Assembly (NCBI RefSeq): GCF_001280015.1
Contig: NZ_LGDV01000141.1
Span: 67,478 to 131,477 of the forward strand
Direction of reading: 5' to 3'
Length of the DNA stretch: 64,000 nucleotides
From: Streptomyces sp. MMG1121
Lineage (GTDB): Bacteria; Actinomycetota; Actinomycetes; Streptomycetales; Streptomycetaceae
Within the stretch, counting starts at the first letter, position 1. Every line of letters starts with the position of its first letter. The position numbers and the translations under genes are program-made. Positions 16,271-26,129 of the stretch are shown one piece after another. A model generated the notes under the pieces. It did not search any database. It saw only the letters and a list, made by a program, of their open reading frames with translations, and was not told the DNA's origin.

Positions 16271-16789
16271 TCATGCGGTTCTGGTCCGACGACGTGCGCC
16301 CGCGCCCTGCGAGTCCGCCCCGCCGCCCTCCGCCGGCCCGTCGCCGGGAGTGCCGGCCGTGTCGCTGAGCAGCACGCCCGTGACCAGGTCGGGGCGGATG
16401 CGCACGGCGTGGTCCATGTCCTCGTGCGCCGCCCAGGGCTCCCACAGGGCGCGGACGCGGTCCAGTTCGCCGGGGTCGGTGGCGAGGTGGGCGCGACCGG
16501 TGACGACCACGCTCCAGCCGAGGTGTGTGTCCGGGTCGATCACGTCGGCTTCGTAGGCGACCACGACGCCCTTGTCGGCGCCCTGCCGCGCGTGCGAGGT
16601 GAGCGCCGCGCCCTCGTGGGTGCGGATGACGATGTCGCCGTCGTCGAGGACGTGGTTGACCGGGCGGACGGTGGGCAGGGCCTGGCGGGTGAAGACGATC
16701 CTCCCCAGGGACACGCTGCCCAGCAGCCGCAACGCCTCGACCCGGTCGAGGTCGATGCGCCGGTGGACGGGGACGGCATGGCAGACCAT
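16271..16789 (-). CDS. Pyridoxamine 5'-phosphate oxidase-fold (PPOX) family protein
   Basis: A 172-residue split-barrel flavin-binding protein. EALRLLGSVSLGRIVFTRQA and LPTVRPVNHVLDDGDIVIRT are the usual opening of the actinobacterial PPOX/FMN-binding family, and GWSVVVTGRAHLATDPGE is the third conserved block. The last 30 residues are a low-complexity tail. ATG 16789 has GAGGAGG 6 nt upstream, so the 25 extra residues of the longer frame are rejected. In Streptomyces and mycobacteria such genes are often in dormancy or hypoxia regulons, and an Rv1733c-like gene lies next door. The true reaction is unknown. Confidence 0.85.
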   Translation of the reverse strand: MVCHAVPVHRRIDLDRVEALRLLGSVSLGRIVFTRQALPTVRPVNHVLDDGDIVIRTHEGAALTSHARQGADKGVVVAYEADVIDPDTHLGWSVVVTGRAHLATDPGELDRVRALWEPWAAHEDMDHAVRIRPDLVTGVLLSDTAGTPGDGPAEGGGADSQGAGARRRTRTA

Positions 16790-17133
16790 GGCCGGCCTCC
16801 TCGCGGGCTCCGGCGCCCCGTACGCGCGTCGGCACTTCGTGCGGAGCGGCACTCCTGACCCCACTGTGGCCCGTCCCCCAGGGCCCCTCCAGTGCCCTTC
16901 GGTCCTGCGCCGGGGGGCCGGACGTCCCGACCTGTGCGGACCGATCGCTGCCCCGCCCGCTCCGAGCTGCCGAGACGGTTTCCGCCCGGAGGACGCGGGC
17001 CCCCGAGGGGGTCCGGCACGAGAGACCGTCGCGGACCTCTTCGGCCCTCATGCCGCCGCGATCCGGATTGAGGTGCACGATGGAGTGGTGGCACTCGACG
17101 CCCGCCAGGCGCGGTGGAGAGGAGGCGGTGACG

Positions 17134-17736
17134 ATGACCCGGACACCTCCCACGACAGTCCCCCGGGTACGCCTGTGGCGGTGGCGGCGCAATCCGCTGC
17201 GGCGGCACAGTGACGTGGTCGAGGCCTGGATCGTCCTCGCGACCTGGGTGCTCGCCGTCCTCTGCGGGGCCGTGGCCGGCCTCGCGGCCGCACACAACGC
17301 CGACTCCGCGTTCTCCGCCCGACGGGCCCATGTGCAGGCGGTGCACGCCGTGCTCACCGACGACGCGGCGCGGACCCCCACCTCCGGCACCGGCTACGAC
17401 GACGGACGGGTCTGGGCCTCCGTGCGCTGGACGGACGCGCACGGCGTGGTGCACACCGACCGGGCGAAGATCGCCCCCGGCGCGGCCGCCGGCTCCCAGG
17501 TTACGGTCTGGACGAACAGCGCGGGCCGCATCGTGTCCCCGCCGGTGACCGGCGCCGCGGCGGACCTCCAGGCCGCCCTCACCGGCGCCCTCGTCGCCCC
17601 GTCGGCCGGCGCGGCGGTCTGGGTCGTGGGCTGGGGCATCCGTGCCCGGCTCATCCGGCGGCGCATGGCCGAGTGGGACGAGGAGTGGAAGCAGATCGGG
17701 CCCCGGTGGGGGAACTTCAGCGGCGGACGAGGCTGA
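17134..17736 (+). CDS. Rv1733c-like two-helix membrane protein
   Basis: A 200-residue protein starting with a basic segment (RLWRWRRNPLRRHSDVVEAW), a first helix (ILATWVLAVLCGAVAGLAAA), a soluble middle domain of about 110 residues (TDAHGVVHTDRAKIAPGAAA and GSQVTVWTNSAGRIVSPP) and a second helix near residues 150-172. This is the plan of the Rv1733c family, whose Mycobacterium tuberculosis member is strongly induced in dormancy. ATG 17134 lies 8 nt after GAGAGGAGG. The neighbouring PPOX-type gene fits the same kind of regulon, but no regulator site is claimed. Confidence 0.82.
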   Translation: MTRTPPTTVPRVRLWRWRRNPLRRHSDVVEAWIVLATWVLAVLCGAVAGLAAAHNADSAFSARRAHVQAVHAVLTDDAARTPTSGTGYDDGRVWASVRWTDAHGVVHTDRAKIAPGAAAGSQVTVWTNSAGRIVSPPVTGAAADLQAALTGALVAPSAGAAVWVVGWGIRARLIRRRMAEWDEEWKQIGPRWGNFSGGRG

Positions 17737-18075
17737 ACGCACGGCATCCTGCCTGCCCGGATATCGGCCCGCCCCGAGATCACCTGGCCCGGATGTCACC
17801 TGCCCGGTGACCGGCCTCGGCTGTCCGGGAAACGGGAGGGCGGGAAGGGCCACCCGCTTCTCGCGGATCCGGATTGCGCGGTGCACGGCTCCCAGCCGCT
17901 TCTCCGCGTCTGTCTCGGTCCTTCCCGCCACTACCAGCACACCACGGAATCCGTCCGCCCACCAGGGGCGGGCAAGGCCACCCGGAGGTCACCCGGGGAT
18001 CACCCGAAAGGGTCGTTCCGCCGTCGCGCGGGCGCCCGGGCGCATGACCGGACCCGGGCCGGTGAGAACTCGGTC
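17737..18075. other. 339-bp intergenic region with a small hairpin
   Basis: No gene is recognised. An inverted repeat with arms GTCACC (17795-17800) and GGTGAC (17806-17811) around TGCCC may help end transcription of the Rv1733c-like gene. The remaining 260 bp should hold the promoter of the GH16-like gene; I see no clear -10/-35 pair. Confidence 0.4.
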
Positions 18076-18780
18076 ATGGAGAAACCGGCTCCGGGACACC
18101 CGCTCCCGTCCCCGCACACCCCGTCCGCACCCGACACCGTGTTCACAGCGGACTTCACCTCCGCCCGGCAATGGGTGACGGGCCGCTCCTGGGCGTATCC
18201 CGACGGCGGCCCGGTGAACCCGGGCGACGACAAACTGGACCACCTGGTGTCCGACGCCTCCTACTCCCGCTCCGGCGTCTTCAAGGCCACCCGGCGGCCG
18301 GACGGCGACTGGGACACGGGGCTGCTGACGACCGAGGGCAGCGAGGAGGCCTTCATGGTCCGGTGCGGGGATGTGCTGGAGGCCCGGGTACGGCTGCCCC
18401 GCGAGGTCGGGGCGTGGCCGGCGATCTGGACCTGGCGGGACGGTGATCAGGAGATCGACGTGTTCGAGTACCACCCGGACCATCCGGATCTCCTGGAGTT
18501 CGGCAACCACGTACGCGGCACCGGCGGCTACTTCCGCGACGACGCCATCGGTCCCGGAGCCTGGGTCCACCTGCGCACCGAGTTCGGCGCCCGCTCCGTC
18601 GTCTGGTCGGTGAACGGCACCCGGGCCTTCGCCGACGGCCGAGGCGTGGGACGCGACTGGCACGCCTGCCTCATCGTCAACCTCTCCGTGTCCGCGGGCC
18701 GTTACCACCCCGCCCCCGCTGCCGGGACAACGGAGATGACCTTCGAGGTGAGCGGCCTCGTCGTACGACGCCCACGGTGA
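18076..18780 (+). CDS. GH16-like/concanavalin-fold protein without signal peptide
   Basis: A 234-residue beta-sandwich protein. GAWPAIWTWRDGDQEIDVFEYH contains the GH16 active-site pattern ExDxxE (EIDVFE, about residues 132-137), preceded by SRSGVFKATRRPDGDWDTGL and followed by FGNHVRGTGGYFRDDAIGPG and ARSVVWSVNGTRAF, in the order seen in GH16 beta-glucanases. The protein lacks any recognisable signal peptide, starting MEKPAPGHPLPSPHTPSAPD, which is odd for a polysaccharide hydrolase. It may be non-classically exported, act intracellularly, or be a non-enzymatic relative. A ribosome-binding site is weak (GGTGAG). Confidence 0.7.
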   Translation: MEKPAPGHPLPSPHTPSAPDTVFTADFTSARQWVTGRSWAYPDGGPVNPGDDKLDHLVSDASYSRSGVFKATRRPDGDWDTGLLTTEGSEEAFMVRCGDVLEARVRLPREVGAWPAIWTWRDGDQEIDVFEYHPDHPDLLEFGNHVRGTGGYFRDDAIGPGAWVHLRTEFGARSVVWSVNGTRAFADGRGVGRDWHACLIVNLSVSAGRYHPAPAAGTTEMTFEVSGLVVRRPR

Positions 18781-18804
18781 GCCGGCCGGCCCCGCGCCGA
18801 TTGA

Positions 18805-20499
<1,695 letters not shown>

Positions 20500-20543
20500 G
20501 AACAGTGTTCTATGTACGAACAGTGTTCGTGTCAAGCTATGAT
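20500..20543. promoter_or_regulatory. Divergent promoter with duplicated TetR-type operator
   Basis: Two copies of GAACAGTGTTC lie at 20500-20510 and 20518-20528, with an 18-bp period; each has 5-bp arms GAACA/TGTTC. They cover the spacer and -10 of the monooxygenase promoter (minus strand: TTGACA 20530-20535, 17-bp spacer, TAGAAC 20507-20512). On the plus strand a -10-like TATGAT (20538-20543) stands 7 nt before the GTG of the TetR gene. A repressor bound here would block both genes; the TetR product is the obvious candidate. Confidence 0.82.
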
Positions 20544-20549
20544 GGCGGC

Positions 20550-21272
20550 GTGAACCCGAGAGAGCGACGCGCGGCGCGCCACCAGCCGCCGAATCCCGAC
20601 GCCGAAGCCGACCCCAGGCCGCGGCGCCGTACGGCCCCGATCACCGTGGAGCAGGTCATCGACACCGCGCTGGGCGTCATCGCCACGGAGGGCTACGAGG
20701 CGCTGACCATGCGCCGGCTGGCCGGCGCGCTCGACACCGGACCCGCCTCGCTCTACGCCCACGTGGTCAACAAGGCCGACCTCGACGAGCTCCTCATCGG
20801 GCGGCTGTGCGCCGAGCTGGTGCTCCCCGAGCCCGACCCCGCGGCCTGGCGGGAGCAGATCCGCGGCGTGTGCACCCGGATACGCGACCAGTACCTGAGA
20901 TACCCCGGTATCTCCCGCGCCGCGCTCGCTATGGCCCCCACCGACCTCGAGACCTTGCGCGTCAGCGAAGGAATGCTGGCGATCCTGCTCACCGGCGGCG
21001 TCGCCCCGCAGGCCGCCGCCTGGGCCATCGACGCCCTCTTGCTGTACGTGGCCGGCTACTGCCTGGAGGCGTCGATCGTGCGCCGGCGATCGGCACAGGA
21101 CGGCGCCGTCTGGGTCGTCGACCGCGACGAACTGCTGCGCCGCTTCACCGCTCTGCCCGCCGAGACCTTCCCGCACACCACCCGCCACGCCGCCGAGCTC
21201 ACCGCCGGCGAGGGGCACGACCGCTTCGACTTCACCGTCGCCCTGATGATCGACGGCCTCGCAGACCGCTAG
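20550..21272 (+). CDS. TetR family transcriptional repressor
   Basis: A 240-residue regulator. After a basic N-terminal tail (NPRERRAARHQPPNP) comes the HTH: ITVEQVIDTALGVIATEGYE, then LTMRRLAGALDTGPASLYAHV, followed by a TetR_C ligand domain of the TetR/OtrR-like class (LRYPGISRAALAMAPTDLET). GTG 20550 is preferred because TATGAT at 20538-20543 would start transcription there, giving a leaderless message. Divergent from and probably repressing the flavin monooxygenase through the twin GAACAGTGTTC operator, with itself autoregulated. Ligand likely an aromatic antibiotic or phenolic, by inference. Confidence 0.92.
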   Translation: MNPRERRAARHQPPNPDAEADPRPRRRTAPITVEQVIDTALGVIATEGYEALTMRRLAGALDTGPASLYAHVVNKADLDELLIGRLCAELVLPEPDPAAWREQIRGVCTRIRDQYLRYPGISRAALAMAPTDLETLRVSEGMLAILLTGGVAPQAAAWAIDALLLYVAGYCLEASIVRRRSAQDGAVWVVDRDELLRRFTALPAETFPHTTRHAAELTAGEGHDRFDFTVALMIDGLADR

Positions 21273-21440
21273 GTCCTTCCCTGCGGAGCGCCGCTCGTGT
21301 CCGCCGCCGCGGTGCGCGCGACCGCGACCGGCGGCCGCCGCCGATGGTCGTACACCGCCGGTCCTCCGGCGGATCAGTACCCGGCGGTCCCGGCTCCGGC
21401 TTCCCGGCTGTCACCGACCGTGCGGCCGGTGACCGTCCGC

Positions 21441-22373
21441 TCAGAGCGGGGTCGCCGTGCGCAGCAGGAGCAGGAGCGTCAGGGCCGAGTTGGCCGAGAA
21501 CATCGCGGACAGGGCGGCTCCGGTGGCCGCGGTCCACAGGGCCAGGCCCGCGGTCGTGAAGACCGACGGCCAGGTGCGTGTGCTCGGTGCCGGGGCCAGC
21601 AGGGCGGCGACGCGGCGGGGGAGCGGGCCGGGGGCGGCCAGCGCGGCGAGGGTCGGCGCGGGGGTGGGGCGGGAGACGAGAGCCGCGGTGCCGATCGCGC
21701 GGGCGACGGCCTTGCGGCTGCCGACGGCCTGGGCCGCCGCCTCGTCCGCCCAGCGCTCCGCCGTATAGGCGACCGCCGTCCGCAGTGGGCGCAGGAACGG
21801 GTTGGCGCGGGCGGCGAGTTGGACGAGCAGCAGGTACCGGTGGTGCCGGCCGGCGAGGTGGGCGCGCTCATGGGCGAACAGCGCGCGCCGCTCCCGCGAC
21901 GCGAGGCAGCCGAGCATGGCGGTGGACACCACGATCCGGTCGCGCGGCCCGCCCGGCAGCGCGTAGGCGTACGGCTGGGTGTCGGGCAACACCGCGACCT
22001 GTGTGGACGGCAGCCCCCGCAGCGCCGCGTGGGCCCGCCGCCGTACCCGGCGATGGCGCAGCAGGGCCCGGCCGCAGCCGGCGACGACCGCGAGCAGCGC
22101 GGGGATCGCCGCCTTCCCCGCGACCTCGTGCCGGGGCACGCTCTCGCGCACCTCGGGATCCGACCAGCCGTCCGGCAGGGGGTTGCCGGGCAGTTGGGCC
22201 GTGCCGACCACCATCAACAGGGCCAGACACACCGTGCTGCACAGCGCCATGACCGTGCACACCCAGGTCAGCAGGACGGTCGCGGTGCGCGGATGGAGTC
22301 GCTGCTCGGCCAGGCGGGCCACCGGCCAGGCCGTCAACGGCAGGACCAGGGGGAGGAAGACGAAGATCCCCAT
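21441..22373 (-). CDS. M56/M48-type integral membrane metalloprotease
   Basis: A 310-residue membrane protein with helices near residues 3-20, 30-55, 85-105 and 275-305, and a cytoplasmic-side peptidase segment with zinc motif HERAH (168-172) and a downstream acidic ligand in ERWADEAAAQAVGS. This is the BlaR1/MecR1-like M56 fold lacking the penicillin-sensor domain. It follows the BlaI-type repressor gene by 19 bp, the standard actinobacterial pair; presumably it cleaves the repressor upon a membrane or cell-wall signal. Inducer unknown. Confidence 0.88.
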   Translation of the reverse strand: MGIFVFLPLVLPLTAWPVARLAEQRLHPRTATVLLTWVCTVMALCSTVCLALLMVVGTAQLPGNPLPDGWSDPEVRESVPRHEVAGKAAIPALLAVVAGCGRALLRHRRVRRRAHAALRGLPSTQVAVLPDTQPYAYALPGGPRDRIVVSTAMLGCLASRERRALFAHERAHLAGRHHRYLLLVQLAARANPFLRPLRTAVAYTAERWADEAAAQAVGSRKAVARAIGTAALVSRPTPAPTLAALAAPGPLPRRVAALLAPAPSTRTWPSVFTTAGLALWTAATGAALSAMFSANSALTLLLLLRTATPL

Positions 22374-22392
22374 GCGTGCTCAGTCCTCGTCC

Positions 22393-22776
22393 TCAGTCCT
22401 CGTCGGCGGCCTGGTCCAGCAGTTCGCGCAGGGTCTGTTCGTCGCCCTCCGGCAGCGCGGTGATGAAACTGGCCAGCACCGCGCGGCGGTCCTGCTCGCC
22501 GTCGAGGACCTTGCGCATCTTCAGCGCGGCCAGCCCGGCCTCGTCCGCGGTGGGCATCCACACGAACGACCGGCCCTCGCGCCGGCGCGTCACGGCGTTC
22601 TTCGCCAGCAGGCGGGCCAGGACCGTCATCACGGTCGTGTAGGCGAGGTCGGCGGCCAGACGCTCCTGCACCCAGCCGGCGGTCACCGGGCCCCCGGCCT
22701 CGTGCAGTGCCGCGAGCACCTGAGTCTCCAGCGCACCCTGCGCCCTGCGCCGACGGCGCGGATCGGGGTCCGTCAC
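22393..22776 (-). CDS. BlaI/MecI/CopY family repressor
   Basis: A 127-residue winged-helix repressor: RRRRAQGALETQVLAALHEA, then VTAGWVQERLAADLAYTTVM and TVLARLLAKNAVTRRREGRS, followed by the C-terminal dimerisation helices with the usual protease-sensitive region. GTG 22776 has GGGAGA 6-8 nt upstream; 87 extra codons in the longer frame are non-coding. It forms an operon with the M56 protease. A BlaI-type palindrome lies at 22913-22928 in the gap it shares with a divergent terD gene. Confidence 0.92.
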   Translation of the reverse strand: MTDPDPRRRRRAQGALETQVLAALHEAGGPVTAGWVQERLAADLAYTTVMTVLARLLAKNAVTRRREGRSFVWMPTADEAGLAALKMRKVLDGEQDRRAVLASFITALPEGDEQTLRELLDQAADED

Positions 22777-22912
22777 CCGCTGTCTCCCTTCTGCTGCGCC
22801 TCTCACCTCGACTCCTGGTGCCGGAGGAACATCACATCGTACCGATCCGACGGCCGTGGCCGGTTTCCGTTCCTCGTCGGCGACGCCCCTCGTGCCGCAC
22901 GACCTCGCTGCT

Positions 22913-22928
22913 TCTACAGTGTTGTAGA
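22913..22928. promoter_or_regulatory. BlaI-type operator
   Basis: TCTACA (22913-22918) and TGTAGA (22923-22928) flank GTGT, a palindrome of the TACAnnTGTA class recognised by BlaI/MecI repressors. It is 137 bp upstream of the blaI start and 57 bp upstream of the divergent terD start, so it may control either or both. Confidence 0.65.
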
Positions 22929-22985
22929 TTTTGAGCGGATCCGGGACGCGGATCCGAACCGATCGTGTGCGCGGAAGGAAGAACC

Positions 22986-23561
22986 ATGGGTGTTTCCCTG
23001 TCCAAGGGTGGCAACGTGTCGCTGAGCAAGGAGGCACCGGGACTGAGCGCGGTGGTCGTGGGTCTGGGCTGGGACGTACGGACCACCACGGGCGCCGACT
23101 TCGACCTCGACGCCTCCGCCCTGCTGCTCAACGGCGCGGGCAAGGTCGTGTCCGACCGTCACTTCGTCTTCTACAACAACCTGACCAGCCCGGACGGTTC
23201 GGTGGAACACACCGGCGACAACCTCACCGGTGAGGGCGAGGGCGACGACGAGAGCATCAAGGTGAACCTCGCCGCCGTACCGGCGGAGGTCGACCGGATC
23301 GTCTTCCCCGTCTCGATCCACGACGCGGACGCGCGCGGCCAGAGCTTCGGCCAGGTGCGCAACGCCTTCATCCGTGTCGTCAACCAGGCCGGCGGTGCCG
23401 AACTCGCCCGCTACGACCTGTCGGAGGACGCCTCGACCGAGACCGCGATGGTCTTCGGCGAGCTGTACCGGGGTGGTGCCGAGTGGAAGTTCCGCGCGGT
23501 GGGCCAGGGCTACGCCTCCGGGCTCGCGGGCATCGCGGGCGACTTCGGCGTCGGCGTCTGA
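22986..23561 (+). CDS. TerD domain stress protein
   Basis: A 191-residue TerD-family protein: [20 protein letters not shown], then [32 protein letters not shown], and [20 protein letters not shown] with the acidic calcium-binding loops (DLDAS, DGSVEH). TerD proteins bind calcium and form tellurite/phage/stress-resistance complexes; Streptomyces has many copies and they affect differentiation. GGAAGGAAG stands 4 nt before the ATG. A BlaI-type operator lies upstream. A second, longer TerD paralogue is 1.1 kb downstream. Confidence 0.94.
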   Translation: MGVSLSKGGNVSLSKEAPGLSAVVVGLGWDVRTTTGADFDLDASALLLNGAGKVVSDRHFVFYNNLTSPDGSVEHTGDNLTGEGEGDDESIKVNLAAVPAEVDRIVFPVSIHDADARGQSFGQVRNAFIRVVNQAGGAELARYDLSEDASTETAMVFGELYRGGAEWKFRAVGQGYASGLAGIAGDFGVGV

Positions 23562-23630
23562 CGCGGCCCGTCCGGGAACCGCTGCCCGCGGGAGCCGTCC
23601 GGCGGCGGGCGGCGGACTCCGACGGCCGGA

Positions 23631-23897
23631 TCAGTCGCGGGAGTTGCCGAACAGGATGCGGTAACCGATGAGCAGCACCAGGGAACCACCGATCGCGGCG
23701 CCCCAGGTGTAGAGGTCGAAGAAGTGCTTCTCCACCGGGCGGTCGAGGAAGCGGGCGGAGAGCCAGCCGCCGATGAACGCGCCCGCGATGCCGATGACGG
23801 TGGTGCCGATGAAACCGCCCGGGTCGCGGCCCGGCAGCAGTAGCTTGGCTATGGCTCCTGCTGCCAGGCCAAGGATGATCCAGCCGATGATGCCCAC
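23631..23897 (-). CDS. GlsB/YeaQ/YmgE family stress membrane protein
   Basis: An 88-residue protein of three helices: MGIIGWIILGLAAGAIAKLL, a Gly-rich second segment (GFIGTTVIGIAGAFIGGWLS) and a third near residues 66-83 (AIGGSLVLLIGYRILFG). The sequence LPGRDPGGFIGTTVIGI is the signature of the transglycosylase-associated (PF04226) family, which despite its name is a general stress membrane protein. A TTGCGCAA palindrome lies 28 bp upstream of the start. It sits between two TerD genes, a stress-linked neighbourhood. Confidence 0.9.
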   Translation of the reverse strand: MGIIGWIILGLAAGAIAKLLLPGRDPGGFIGTTVIGIAGAFIGGWLSARFLDRPVEKHFFDLYTWGAAIGGSLVLLIGYRILFGNSRD

Positions 23898-23924
23898 GGT
23901 GTGTCCTTCAGTCGGTTTGCGTGT

Positions 23925-23932
23925 TTGCGCAA
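23925..23932. promoter_or_regulatory. TTGCGCAA palindrome upstream of GlsB-like gene
   Basis: One of four copies of this 8-bp palindrome seen in intergenic DNA between 23.9 and 28.7 kb. Its context on the minus strand is CTAGGCTTGCGCAAACACGC. No regulator is assigned. Confidence 0.4.
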
Positions 23933-24015
23933 GCCTAGGGGTGGTTGAAGTGATCGCACAGCAATCGTTGACCCCTGGTGATGTCCCGTCGAGGTTCTGC
24001 TACATGATTAAGACA

Positions 24016-24023
24016 TTGCGCAA
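24016..24023. promoter_or_regulatory. TTGCGCAA palindrome upstream of long terD gene
   Basis: Context TTAAGACATTGCGCAACTGG; it lies about 75 bp before the ATG of the long TerD protein and follows a -10-like TTAAGA. Confidence 0.4.
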
Positions 24024-24098
24024 CTGGGGAACCGGAAGCGGTCCGGTTGCGTTGATCGTTATGGACGCGGAAAGCGCGAGCGGCTGCGGAGGACGTGG

Positions 24099-25265
24099 AT
24101 GAGTGTGTCCCTGACCAAGGGCGGCAATGTGTCGCTGAGCAAGCAGGCCCCCGGTCTGACTGCCGTGACGGTCGGGCTGGGCTGGCAGGCGAACGCGGGG
24201 CACGAGTTGGATGCCAGCGCGTTGCTCTGCGGCCAGTCGGGGCAGGTGCTGTCCGACGAGCACTTCGTCTTCTTCAACAACCTGAGCAGCCCCGACGGTT
24301 CGGTCCGCCACGGCGGCGCGGGCGGCGGTGACGAGCAGCGGCTCCAGGTCGACCTGACCCGGGTCCCGGTCCAGGTGGAGAAGATCGTCTTCCTCGTGTC
24401 CCTCTACGAGGCCGAGGGCCGGGGCCGGACCTTCGGGCAGGTGCGCGGCGCGCACATCCGCGTCCTCGACCAGGACGGCGGCACCGAACTCGCCCGCTAC
24501 GACCTCGCGGCCGGCGCCCTGTCGGCCGAGACCGCGCTGGTCTTCGGCGAGCTGTACCGCCACGGCGCGGAATGGAAGTTCCGCGCGGTCGGCCAGGGTT
24601 ACGCCTCGGGACTCGCCGGCATCGCCACGGACTACGGCGTGACGGTGCTCCGGGAGACGCCCCCGAGCCCGGCGCCCGGCCCGAACCGGCTCCCCGCTCC
24701 GGGCCCGGCAGCGAGCCCTGCGGCCCAGGTCGCCGCACCGCAGCCGGGCGCAGGCGCACCCGTGCCGCCCGTCCCCCAGAAGCCGCTGGTCGCCGCCCCG
24801 CCGGCACCGGCGTTCCCCGCATCCCCGCAACCCACCGGGAGTTCCACCGTGACCTGTTTCTTCGACCCCAACCACGGCCCGGGCATGACGACCGTGACCT
24901 GGTCCCCGCAGTGGGGCGTGCCCCGGCCCGTCCAGACCTGCGGCGGCTGCGCACAGCGCGTGCAGACGACGGTCCCGCCGTTCTACACCCCGCCCCAGCA
25001 GGGATACCCGCAGCCCGTGCCGCAGGGCTATCCCCAGCAGGGCTATCCGCAGCAGGGTTACCCACAGCAGGGCTATCCGCAGCAGGGTTACGGCGAGCCG
25101 TACGCCGACCACCACGACCATCACCAGCAGGGTGGCGGCCGTCGCTTCGGCACCGGTGCGCTCATCGGCGCCGGTGCGGCCGGTCTCATCGGCGGCGCGC
25201 TGCTCAACGAGGCGTTCGACGACGACGAACCGGACGTCGAGGTCAACAACTTCTACGAGGACTGA
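24099..25265 (+). CDS. TerD domain protein with Pro-rich linker, CxxC segment and QQGYP repeats
   Basis: A 388-residue protein. Residues 1-186 form a complete TerD domain ([58 protein letters not shown]). Residues about 187-250 are Pro/Ala-rich. Residues about 250-295 hold a small domain with CFFDPNHGPGMTTVTWSPQW and a CGGC pair. Then five QGYP(Q) repeats encoded by a 15-bp DNA repeat (about 25010-25091), a His-rich patch (DHHDHHQQGG), a Gly/Ala helix (FGTGALIGAGAAGLIGGALL) and an acidic tail. The extension probably mediates assembly or membrane contact; no function is known. Ribosome-binding site GGAGGAC lies 6 nt before the ATG. Confidence 0.9.
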   Translation: MSVSLTKGGNVSLSKQAPGLTAVTVGLGWQANAGHELDASALLCGQSGQVLSDEHFVFFNNLSSPDGSVRHGGAGGGDEQRLQVDLTRVPVQVEKIVFLVSLYEAEGRGRTFGQVRGAHIRVLDQDGGTELARYDLAAGALSAETALVFGELYRHGAEWKFRAVGQGYASGLAGIATDYGVTVLRETPPSPAPGPNRLPAPGPAASPAAQVAAPQPGAGAPVPPVPQKPLVAAPPAPAFPASPQPTGSSTVTCFFDPNHGPGMTTVTWSPQWGVPRPVQTCGGCAQRVQTTVPPFYTPPQQGYPQPVPQGYPQQGYPQQGYPQQGYPQQGYGEPYADHHDHHQQGGGRRFGTGALIGAGAAGLIGGALLNEAFDDDEPDVEVNNFYED

Positions 25266-25386
25266 CCCGACCCCGGCCGGCCTGCGCCGACCCACTGCAC
25301 GCCCGTGCGCCCGCCGATCCCCGGTGGCGCACGCCTACACTGGGTGGGCGCATGTGCGTCGGCTGTGACGGGGACGGGAGAGGGCT

Positions 25387-25749
25387 GTGACGGAGAACGC
25401 CGGTGGCTTCGAGGATCCTCCCGCCGAGGTGCTGGCGGAGGCCGCGGAGGCGTTCGGGCTGCTCGCCTCCTCGGCACGGCTGCATCTGATGTGGGCCCTG
25501 TCGCAGGGCGAGAGCGACGTCACGCACCTCGCCGACCGGGTGGGCGGCGCGCTGCCCGCGGTCAGCCAGCACCTGGCGAAGCTGAAGCTCGCCGGACTGG
25601 TCCGCTCCCGCCGCGAGGGTCGCCGGCAGGTCTACTACATCGACGACCCCGATGTGGTGACCCTGGTCCGGGTGATGATCGGTCAGCTCACGGCGCGCTC
25701 GCAGCATGCCCCGGCCCCTGTCCACCGCCTGCGCGGTGTCGGCGGCTGA
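25387..25749 (+). CDS. ArsR family transcriptional regulator
   Basis: A 120-residue winged-helix regulator: ASSARLHLMWALSQGESDVT, HLADRVGGALPAVSQHLAKL, KLAGLVRSRREGRRQVYYID. The ELCVCDL metal motif of ArsR/SmtB is replaced by ESDVTHL, so it is not a classical alpha-3 site sensor; a His/Asp site may exist in the C-terminal helix. GTG 25387 follows GGGAGAGGG. No transporter or enzyme gene adjoins it, so its target is unclear. Confidence 0.92.
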   Translation: MTENAGGFEDPPAEVLAEAAEAFGLLASSARLHLMWALSQGESDVTHLADRVGGALPAVSQHLAKLKLAGLVRSRREGRRQVYYIDDPDVVTLVRVMIGQLTARSQHAPAPVHRLRGVGG

Positions 25750-26129
25750 CCGCAGCACCCCGGCGGGCAGCCCGCGGCATGTCCGTGAAGTGGGCTTGTA
25801 AGAGGTGGGTTTGAAAAACCTGGTGGGCGTTGTGTCCTCATTGGCCCAGGTATGAACCCCGTTCGAGAACACATCTGACTCGGTTCTTATCGAGGGGGCG
25901 TACACTCCGCTTCCCGTACTGGCTCAGTTCCGCACGGCGGTTCCATGAGGTGCCTCATCTGTGAATTGAGTGTGTATCTGCGCTGCTCGGGCCATAGATT
26001 TGTTAGATTGCGCAACTGTGCAAGCAAGGTGGAGCGGCAGTGCTTCACCCGCCCGGACACCGGCGCGCGGGCTCGGCCGTACACCCCATGGCCGGGACTG
26101 ACGGGCCCGACCGTTCATGGGAGTGGGAG
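25750..26129. other. 380-bp leader region of the LCP gene
   Basis: The region is AT-richer than its neighbours and holds no recognised gene. It contains an inverted repeat ATGAGG-TG-CCTCAT at 25945-25958, a TTGCGCAA palindrome at 26008-26015 followed by CTGTGCAAG, and several -10-like hexamers (TAGATT, TTAGAT). The long leader suggests regulated transcription of the LCP gene; no promoter could be fixed with confidence. Confidence 0.5.
26008..26015. promoter_or_regulatory. TTGCGCAA palindrome upstream of LCP gene
   Basis: Context GTTAGATTGCGCAACTGTGC, sharing TTARnnTTGCGCAACT with the copy before the long terD gene. It lies 115 bp before the LCP start. Confidence 0.4.

Noticed and set aside
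16860..16925. DevR/OsdR-type hypoxia box (GCCCTTCGGTCC) upstream of the PPOX gene
   Set aside because: The arms match poorly and similar text is common in GC-rich DNA; not strong enough to report as a site.
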